From Deltaproteobacteria bacterium (lineage in GTDB: Bacteria > Desulfobacterota > Desulfobaccia > Desulfobaccales > Desulfobaccaceae), in NCBI GenBank assembly GCA_016874895.1, contig VGSX01000234.1, forward strand, positions 1 through 5,730: DNA of 5,730 bases, in the 5' to 3' direction. The notes below the pieces were generated by a model. The model was not told where the DNA came from and searched no databases. It saw nothing but the letters and a program-made list of their open reading frames with translations. A program made the translations under genes and the position numbers. This document shows positions 1 to 4,335 of this stretch, piece by piece. The number at the start of each line of letters is the position of its first letter. Position 1 is the stretch's first letter.

Positions 1-810
1 CTCGGAGACCAGGGGGTTGTGGCCGTGCAGGATAATATTAACCTCGTCGGTTTTCAGCACCCCCAGGTTCACCTGGGAGGCCACGGGGGAAGGCGTCCCG
101 AACAGGATATCGGAAACCTCGGTGGCGATCATGGAGCCGCCCCAGCCGTCGCTCAGGGAGGTCCGGAGGGCATGCAGCAGGATGTTCACCGGGTCGTTGT
201 CCACCCCCATGTGGGTGCGGTGCATGGTCTCCACCACTTCCCGGTCGATGCCCCGGGGGGCGATGCCCAGCCTGTCCCAGATTGCCAGCCGGGCCGCCGG
301 CAGGCGTTTGGCAAAGGTGAGGTGGCCTTTATGGATCCCGAACTCGGCCATCATGGCCAGGGCCAGCTCCTTGGCCTTGGCCTGGGGAGGCAGGTCGGCC
401 GGGATGCCGTACTCGGCGGCGATGCGGTCCAGTTTGGCCAGATCGGTCAACTGGTAGCCGGGGGCGTGCCCCTCGGCCACGGCCAGCAGGGTTTCCACCA
501 GGTCCCGGCCATGATCGGAATGGGAGGCGGCCCCCGCGGCAATCATCCGGGCCAGGTTGCGGGCCACGATAATATCGGCATCAGCGCCGCAAACCCCCCG
601 CTGGGGACCTTCGCCGAAGGGGTCCAGGCGGCAGGGACCCATGACACAGTTGCGGCAGCTCAGCCCCAAAGAGCAAAAACCGCACTGGGGCTCCTGGGCC
701 TGGGCCCGCTCCCAGACGGTCTCCACGCCTTCCTGGCGGGCTTTTTGGTACATGGCCAAGGTGTCGGGTTGGATGGAGCATTGTTTTTTGGGATCGGTAT
801 GGTTCGCCAT
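1..810 (-). CDS. cooS: Anaerobic Ni-Fe carbon monoxide dehydrogenase, catalytic subunit (N-terminal 270 residues, cut by window edge)
   Basis: The enzyme interconverts CO and CO2 with electrons passed to ferredoxin-like partners. In Wood-Ljungdahl organisms it supplies CO for acetyl-CoA synthesis or oxidises CO; it is cytoplasmic. The frame is open from the ATG at 810 to the edge, giving 270 of the usual roughly 630-640 residues. Cluster ligands are clear: C43 and C46 (CX2C) for the D cluster, then C52, C55, C60 and C74 (CX2CX4CX13C) for the B cluster. Further family blocks are VCGADADIIVARN (73-85), AAGAASHSDHGRDL, MHRTHMG, DGWGGSMIATE and, at 257-270, VNIILHGHNPLVSE, which carries a histidine ligand of the C cluster. 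The rest of the C-cluster ligands lie outside the window. The start is supported by GGGAGGA (818-824), 7 nt upstream. The text closely resembles Desulfovibrio vulgaris CODH as I remember it. Family call is certain; the symbol follows usual naming. Confidence 0.95.
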   Translation of the reverse strand, partial: MANHTDPKKQCSIQPDTLAMYQKARQEGVETVWERAQAQEPQCGFCSLGLSCRNCVMGPCRLDPFGEGPQRGVCGADADIIVARNLARMIAAGAASHSDHGRDLVETLLAVAEGHAPGYQLTDLAKLDRIAAEYGIPADLPPQAKAKELALAMMAEFGIHKGHLTFAKRLPAARLAIWDRLGIAPRGIDREVVETMHRTHMGVDNDPVNILLHALRTSLSDGWGGSMIATEVSDILFGTPSPVASQVNLGVLKTDEVNIILHGHNPLVSE

Positions 811-865
811 TACATTGTCCTCCCAGAGTTTCTTAGCATTATAATACCGGATATTACCAGGAAAA
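811..865 (-). promoter_or_regulatory. cooS ribosome binding site and candidate -10 box
   Basis: On the minus strand a GGGAGGA Shine-Dalgarno sequence (818-824) lies 7 nt before the cooS ATG. Further upstream, 838-843 reads TATAAT on the minus strand, a perfect -10 consensus, which would put the transcript start near 831 and give a short leader of about 20 nt. The matching -35 region (about 861-866) is poor (ATTTTC with a 17-bp spacer), so an activator may be required or the box may be chance. The ribosome site is secure; the promoter is a guess. The leader also contains an ATG followed directly by TAA, overlapping the true start (ATGTAATG). Confidence 0.45.
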
Positions 866-867
866 TA

Positions 868-902
868 AGTGGTCAGTGGTCAGGGGCCAGTGATCAGTTT
901 CT
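868..902. repeat. Heptamer tandem repeat, copy A (five 7-bp units)
   Basis: Plus-strand units of exactly 7 bp: two AGTGGTC, then AGGGGCC, AGTGATC and AGTTTCT. Every unit begins AG. Read on the minus strand (the cooS sense strand), the units end in ACT or CCT. The array ends 57 bp upstream of the cooS start codon and abuts the poor -35 region of the candidate promoter. A second array with the same units and the same unit order at its ends is found at 4221-4269, so this is a dispersed repeat family and not a chance local duplication. Function unknown. Confidence 0.8.
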
Positions 903-951
903 GACGAAAGTAGCATCTTTAGCCAATATTACATTAACTCCTCCTTTGGTG

Positions 952-973
952 GGGCGGGCCTCCGGGCCCGCCC
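952..973. repeat. Perfect GC palindrome (9-bp arms, 4-nt loop), REP-like
   Basis: The left arm GGGCGGGCC (952-960) and right arm GGCCCGCCC (965-973) are exact reverse complements around a TCCG loop. All nine pairs are G-C. There is no T-run after it on either strand, so it is not a canonical intrinsic terminator. It resembles the short GC-rich palindromes that occur as dispersed intergenic repeats in many bacterial genomes, but only one copy lies in this window, so repeat status is inferred. On the minus strand it is followed by AAAGGAGGAG, then TTAATGTAA. Confidence 0.55.
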
Positions 974-1142
974 AGGCCTCACCCCCGGGTGCCAAGCTGG
1001 ATTTTCATGGTGTGGGGGAGACTCATATATTATGCCAATTAGCCGGAAAAAGTGTTTGTTCAAAAAAGTTCAAGAGTCAGATGTGGAACTCAGGGGTCAT
1101 CGGGGGAAATCGATGCCTGTCATCCCCCTGCCTCTAAATTAA

Positions 1143-1186
1143 AGCCTCTTGCTCCCAGCCTGTCAAATAGAAAATAGCCTCTTGCT
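1143..1186. repeat. 11-bp direct repeat in the cooS-fhs intergenic region
   Basis: AGCCTCTTGCT occurs exactly at 1143-1153 and again at 1176-1186, 33 bp start to start, about three helical turns. The spacing would place both copies on one face of the DNA, as for a dimeric or tandem-binding regulator, but no known regulator motif is recognised. It lies about 130-170 bp upstream of the fhs -35 box. Confidence 0.45.
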
Positions 1187-1235
1187 GTATTATAAGTAAT
1201 TTCCTTTAATTCATAGCTAAGTCATTCACTTTGAT

Positions 1236-1255
1236 TGGCATATGTTCATATGGCA
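1236..1255. promoter_or_regulatory. Inverted repeat, possible operator upstream of fhs
   Basis: TGGCATATG (1236-1244) and CATATGGCA (1247-1255) form an inverted repeat with 9-bp arms, one mismatched pair and a 2-bp centre. It lies about 60 bp upstream of the fhs -35 box, in a position usual for an activator site. It does not match the CRP, FNR or CooA consensus well, so no regulator is named. Confidence 0.35.
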
Positions 1256-1315
1256 GCGAGACGTCAATCATTTCCAAAACCGCGTCTTAATTCTTTTCTG
1301 GGGATGAAATAACAG

Positions 1316-1344
1316 TTGACAAAAGCCGTTTTTCCCTTTATAAA
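1316..1344 (+). promoter_or_regulatory. Sigma-70-type promoter of fhs
   Basis: TTGACA (1316-1321, perfect -35) and TATAAA (1339-1344, five of six -10 positions) are separated by the ideal 17 bp. Transcription would start near 1351, giving a leader of about 107 nt before the fhs ATG at 1458. The -10 box lies inside a perfect 14-bp palindrome, CCCTTTATAAAGGG (1334-1347), which could be a repressor site. This is the strongest promoter-like sequence I found in the window. Confidence 0.75.
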
Positions 1345-1391
1345 GGGGAGGAATGTGAAAAAATTAATGAAGTCCCGTTCCAGGTCCAACG

Positions 1392-1434
1392 AGCCCTTTC
1401 GAGAGGCTTAATTAGCTTAAAAAAAGTGAGCTAA
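1392..1434 (+). promoter_or_regulatory. Two hairpins in the fhs 5' leader
   Basis: The first hairpin (1392-1408) has arms AGCCCT and AGAGGCT with one bulged A and a TTCG loop. The second (1412-1434) pairs TTAGCTTA (1412-1419) with TGAGCTAA (1427-1434), including one T-G wobble, around a 7-nt A-rich loop. The second ends 10 nt before the Shine-Dalgarno sequence GAGGAGGA (1445-1452). They could protect the transcript or tune translation. I do not recognise a tetrahydrofolate or other known riboswitch in them. Confidence 0.4.
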
Positions 1435-1457
1435 AACATACACTGAGGAGGAAGTTT

Positions 1458-3245
1458 ATGGCGAAGTATGATCCGGTAAAACAGAAAGACTGGCAGATTG
1501 CCGAAATTGCCGAAGCGGAGATGATCCCCTTTGAGAAGATGTGCGACATGCTGGAAATTCCCCATGACGAGCGCATCCCCTACGGTCATAAGATCGGCCG
1601 CGTCGACTACATGAAGTGTCTGGAACGTCTGAAAAACAAACCGGACGGCTACTACATCGACGTCACCGCCATCACCCCCACCCCCCTGGGTGAAGGCAAA
1701 TCCACCACCTCCATGGGCCTCATCGAGGGTCTGGGCGCCCGCAAGCAGAACGTGGGCGGCGCCCTGCGGCAGCCCTCCGGCGGCCCCACCATGAACGTCA
1801 AGGGCACGGCGGCCGGCGGCGGTATTTCGCTGCTGATCCCCATGACCGAGTTCTCCCTGGGCCTCACCGGCGATATCAACAACATCATGAACGCCCACAA
1901 CCTGGCCATGGTGGCGTTGACCTCCCGGATGCAGCATGAATTCAACTACACCGACGAGCAGTTGGCCAAACGGAACCTGAAGCGCCTGAACATCGACCCC
2001 CGCAACCTCGAAATGGGCTGGATCCTGGACTACTGCGCCCAGGCCCTGCGGAATGTCATCATCGGTCTCGGCACCACCAAGGCCGACGGCTTCATGTGTC
2101 AGTCCAAGTGGGGTATTGCCGTGTCTTCGGAAGTCATGGCCATCCTCTCTATTTTCACCGACCTGGCCGATTTCAAGAAACGGATGAATGAAATCGTCGT
2201 GGCCTACGACAAGAGCGGCAACCCCATCACCACCGGCGACCTGGAAGTAGGCAACGCCATGATGGCCTGGATGGTCCCCTCCATCAACCCCACCCTGATG
2301 CAGAGTGTGGAAAAGCAGCCCGTGTTCGTGCACGCCGGTCCCTTCGCCAACATCGCCGTGGGGCAAAGCTCCATCGTGTCCGACCTCATCGGCCTGAAGC
2401 TGTTCGACTACCACGTCACCGAGTCCGGGTTCGGCGCCGACATCGGCTTTGAAAAATTCTGGAACGTCAAATCCCGCTACAGCGGCTTGAAACCCAACGT
2501 TGCGGTTCTTACCGCCACGGTGCGCGGTCTGAAACATCACGGCGTCAACTCCGGCGCCCTGCCCTGTCCTCCGGGAAAACCGGTCCCCAAGGAATACTTT
2601 GAAGCTTCCGCCAAGACCATGCCCTGGCTGGAAGAGGGCGTCATGAATGCCGTGCACCATGTGGAAACCATCAAGAAGGCCGGCATCAACCCGGTGGTGT
2701 GCATCAACTCCTTCCATTTCGATTCCGACGAAGAACACGCCGTGATTCGCCGGGCCTGCGAAGCGGCCGGCGCCCGGGTGGCCGTGTCCAGACACTGGCA
2801 GTTCGGCGGTGAAGGCGCCCTGGAATTCGCCGATGCCGTCATGGACGCCTGCAAAGAGAAGAACGATTTCAAGTTCCTGTATCCCAATGAACTGCCCCTG
2901 CGCCAACGGGTTGAGATCATTGCCGAACAGGTCTACGGTGCTGACGGCGTGGACTTCTCCCCCGAAGCCCTGGCCAAGGCGAGACGCTTCGAGGCCGATC
3001 CCAAGTACAACGAATACGCCACCATGATGGTCAAGACCCACCTGTCCCTCAGCCACGACCCCACCAAGAAGGGGACCCCGAAGGGTTGGCGGCTGCCGGT
3101 GCGCGACTTCTTGATCTACGGCGGCGCCAAGTTCATCTGCCCGGTCTGCGGCGCCATCTCCCTGATGCCCGGCACCGGCTCCGACCCGGCCTACCGCCGC
3201 GTCGATGTGGACGTCAACTCCGGTAAGGTTATGGGCTTGTTCTAA
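1458..3245 (+). CDS. fhs: Formate-tetrahydrofolate ligase (10-formyl-THF synthetase), long form
   Basis: This cytoplasmic enzyme makes 10-formyl-tetrahydrofolate from formate, THF and ATP, the first step of the methyl branch of the Wood-Ljungdahl pathway after CO2 reduction to formate; it also runs in reverse in C1 oxidation. It has 595 residues against about 560 for the Clostridium-type enzyme, with an N-terminal extension. The ATP-binding loop is TPLGEGKST (75-83). Other family blocks are NVKGTAAGGG (113-122), FSLGLTGDINNIMNAHNL (132-149), VHAGPFANIAVGQSS (291-305), ESGFGADIGFEKFW (322-335), TATVRGLKHHG (352-362), GGEGALEFAD (450-459) and the C-terminal end GKVMGLF. Differences from the Clostridium-type text include VGQ where HGN or HGC is common, and CPVC at 561-564. 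Start: GAGGAGGA lies 6 nt before the ATG. It is monocistronic here: its own promoter lies upstream and a terminator follows. It is divergent from cooS, consistent with a shared pathway. Confidence 0.97.
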   Translation: MAKYDPVKQKDWQIAEIAEAEMIPFEKMCDMLEIPHDERIPYGHKIGRVDYMKCLERLKNKPDGYYIDVTAITPTPLGEGKSTTSMGLIEGLGARKQNVGGALRQPSGGPTMNVKGTAAGGGISLLIPMTEFSLGLTGDINNIMNAHNLAMVALTSRMQHEFNYTDEQLAKRNLKRLNIDPRNLEMGWILDYCAQALRNVIIGLGTTKADGFMCQSKWGIAVSSEVMAILSIFTDLADFKKRMNEIVVAYDKSGNPITTGDLEVGNAMMAWMVPSINPTLMQSVEKQPVFVHAGPFANIAVGQSSIVSDLIGLKLFDYHVTESGFGADIGFEKFWNVKSRYSGLKPNVAVLTATVRGLKHHGVNSGALPCPPGKPVPKEYFEASAKTMPWLEEGVMNAVHHVETIKKAGINPVVCINSFHFDSDEEHAVIRRACEAAGARVAVSRHWQFGGEGALEFADAVMDACKEKNDFKFLYPNELPLRQRVEIIAEQVYGADGVDFSPEALAKARRFEADPKYNEYATMMVKTHLSLSHDPTKKGTPKGWRLPVRDFLIYGGAKFICPVCGAISLMPGTGSDPAYRRVDVDVNSGKVMGLF

Positions 3246-3261
3246 CCTACCAAACGATAAT

Positions 3262-3288
3262 CTCCAGGCCCCCTCATGGGGTCTGGAG
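3262..3288 (+). other. Stable hairpin in the fhs 3' untranslated region
   Basis: CTCCAGGCCCC (3262-3272) pairs with GGGGTCTGGAG (3278-3288) over 11 positions with one G-T wobble and a 5-nt loop. No T-run follows, so it is not itself a classic terminator. It lies 7 bp before the terminator hairpin and may protect the fhs transcript from 3' exonucleases. Confidence 0.65.
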
Positions 3289-3295
3289 CCTTAGC

Positions 3296-3337
3296 AAGGC
3301 TTTCCGAGGCAAGCGCTTCTGAGAGCCTTTTTTATTT
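3296..3337 (+). terminator. Intrinsic terminator of fhs
   Basis: AAGGCT (3296-3301) pairs with AGCCTT (3324-3329). The stem continues inward through TTC/GAG, one mismatch and GAGGC/GCTTC, with a T-G and a G-T wobble, to an AAGC loop. Six Ts (3328-3333), an A and four more Ts follow on the plus strand. It begins 50 bp after the fhs stop codon. The opposite strand lacks a T-run after the hairpin, so it should terminate fhs and not the convergent transferase gene. Confidence 0.85.
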
Positions 3338-3424
3338 TCCCATCTCCGCCAGAGGAATAATATTCGCTGGTGGAGCCGGGATATCGGTTAACTCATGGAA
3401 GTGATAAACTTGGGCTAACGGCAT
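3332..3424 (-). CDS. Possible 30-residue small protein downstream of the transferase gene (weak)
   Basis: An ATG at 3424 opens a 30-codon frame that ends with TAA inside the complement of the fhs terminator T-run. The product would begin MPLAQVYHF and end PLAEMGK, with a proline-rich centre (DIPAPPANIIP), no membrane segment and no family I recognise. A GGGAG lies only 2 nt before the ATG, too close for a good ribosome site. The frame begins 46 nt after the stop of the LipM-like gene on the same strand. It may be a small gene, a decayed coding remnant or chance; codons look reasonable but the length is too short to judge. Confidence 0.2.
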   Translation of the reverse strand: MPLAQVYHFHELTDIPAPPANIIPLAEMGK

Positions 3425-3470
3425 CGCTCCCGGCCGCTTTGAGCCACTCGGTGATTAACCCGGAAAGAAT

Positions 3471-4217
3471 CTAGACGTTGGTGGGTTCTGCCGTTAGGTT
3501 GCTAATTTCCCAGGGAGTAAATTCCCCGGCGGCGAGGGTTATTCCCAGTTCCTCCTGCAAACCTTGGAGCAGCGCGGCCTTGAGGGTGGTTAGGGGCGGC
3601 GATGCGCCCATAATATCGGCCAAGGATATCATTGCTTCAGCCGCCTCCTGGATGGGATCGACCAGGAGCTGCTGCCTGTTTTTCTCCACAGGGATTACCA
3701 GGATGGCGCCGTGCTGCAGAAAAGAACTCCCCTGCCAGACTTGGGCGCTGCCCATAAATTTTCGGCCCTGCCAGGTGAGGTCGCCTCTGGCGGTCTGGGC
3801 AAAACAGTTGAAGCCGGGAGCACGGCAGTTTTGCGGGAGCCCGGGCAAAGCCCTTACCCCCAGCCGGGCCAGTCCGGCCTGCAGTCCCCGGCATAGACGA
3901 CGATACACTGCGGTCACCGAAGGCTTGAACCCCTCCTGTGCCCCGGCCACGATAGAATAGGTGAGATCACCGCCGTGCAGCACCGCCCGCCCCCCGGTGG
4001 GCCGCCGCACCACTACCAGACCCTGGGCGGTCAAATGGGCAAGAGAGAGCTGCTCCGGCAGTTTCTGGGCCGCGCCCAGGGAAAGGGTGGGCCGGGCCCA
4101 CTCATAGAAACGCAGGGTGGGGGGACCACCGGCCTCGGCATGGGAGCGCAGGAGTATGCTGTCCACTATCATGTTCCAAAGGGGAGGGCTCGGGCCGTGA
4201 TCAAGGAGTCGCCACAT
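3471..4217 (-). CDS. Lipoate/octanoate transferase, LipM-like (BPL/LPL catalytic domain)
   Basis: The 248-residue protein is a single BPL/LPL-type acyltransferase domain. These enzymes attach octanoate or lipoate to the lysine of lipoyl domains such as the glycine-cleavage H protein and 2-oxoacid dehydrogenases. Visible family motifs are WRLLDHGPSPPLWNM (2-16), RRPTGGRAVLH (71-81), the NCF segment with C138, GRKFMGSAQ (151-159, with K153) and LQHG (167-170). A cysteine just before the GRK block is the hallmark of cysteine-dependent octanoyltransferases (LipM/LipL), whereas ATP-dependent LplA ligases lack it, so octanoyl transfer from acyl carrier protein is the better guess. The start is fixed by the conserved WRLLD block right after the ATG and by an in-frame stop within the repeat upstream. 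No Shine-Dalgarno sequence precedes it: the heptamer repeat occupies that place. It lies 118 bp after pheS on the same strand. LplA or LipL activity cannot be excluded. Confidence 0.85.
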   Translation of the reverse strand: MWRLLDHGPSPPLWNMIVDSILLRSHAEAGGPPTLRFYEWARPTLSLGAAQKLPEQLSLAHLTAQGLVVVRRPTGGRAVLHGGDLTYSIVAGAQEGFKPSVTAVYRRLCRGLQAGLARLGVRALPGLPQNCRAPGFNCFAQTARGDLTWQGRKFMGSAQVWQGSSFLQHGAILVIPVEKNRQQLLVDPIQEAAEAMISLADIMGASPPLTTLKAALLQGLQEELGITLAAGEFTPWEISNLTAEPTNV

Positions 4218-4220
4218 GGG

Positions 4221-4269
4221 AGTGGTCAGTGGTCAGTGATTAGTGATTAGTGGTCAGTTTCCAGTTTCG
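4221..4269. repeat. Heptamer tandem repeat, copy B (seven 7-bp units)
   Basis: Plus-strand units, all 7 bp and all beginning AGT: two AGTGGTC, two AGTGATT, one AGTGGTC, then AGTTTCC and AGTTTCG. The array begins 3 bp upstream of the start codon of the LipM-like gene (minus strand), so it fills the position where a ribosome binding site should be. Copy A at 868-902 has the same orientation relative to its downstream gene, the same AGTGGTC pair at the gene-proximal end and an AGTTTC unit at the distal end. The unit types are shared but their number differs, which suggests slippage or unit exchange within a dispersed family. Confidence 0.85.
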
Positions 4270-4335
4270 AGGCGTTTGGAATAACTATTTCACCTCTCTT
4301 GGGAAGGCATTTAACTACTGTCTGCTCCCGGCATA

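Larger units (their letters stand above)
811..1457. other. Divergent cooS-fhs intergenic region (647 bp), no gene recognised
   Basis: This gap separates two divergently transcribed C1-pathway genes. It is clearly richer in A+T than the genes on the fhs side (about 1140-1440) and contains the elements listed separately: the cooS ribosome site and -10, a heptamer tandem repeat (868-902), a perfect GC palindrome (952-973), an 11-bp direct repeat (1143-1153 and 1176-1186), a near-perfect inverted repeat (1236-1255), the fhs promoter (1316-1344) and fhs leader hairpins (1392-1434). I translated across it and saw no reading frame resembling a protein, and no tRNA or riboswitch class I can name. The plus-strand open frame that runs into 811-1137 is the antisense shadow of cooS. 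Confidence 0.7.

Noticed and set aside
952..973. Intrinsic terminator in the cooS-fhs gap
   Set aside because: The palindrome is strong but lacks a T-run on either strand, and no gene reads into it.
19..1137. 372-codon open frame on the plus strand
   Set aside because: It is antisense to cooS in the mirrored frame, glycine/histidine/glutamine-rich with no family resemblance, and arises from the GC-rich codon use of cooS.
811..1350. CooA or FNR binding site controlling cooS
   Set aside because: No TGTCG-N6-CGACA or TTGAT-N4-ATCAA site was found; TTGAT at 1231-1235 has no proper partner half-site at the right spacing.
1351..1457. Tetrahydrofolate riboswitch before fhs
   Set aside because: I could not match the conserved junction and loop sequences of the known THF aptamers; only simple hairpins are visible.
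1431..3056. 541-codon open frame on the minus strand
   Set aside because: It lies wholly over fhs, whose identity is unmistakable; the composition (very rich in G, H, V, D) is typical of an antisense shadow.
3478..3960. 160-codon plus-strand open frame over the LipM-like gene
   Set aside because: The opposite strand carries the conserved LPL motifs in order; this frame has none.
4221..4269. CRISPR array
   Set aside because: The period is 7 bp with no spacers, far too short for CRISPR repeats.
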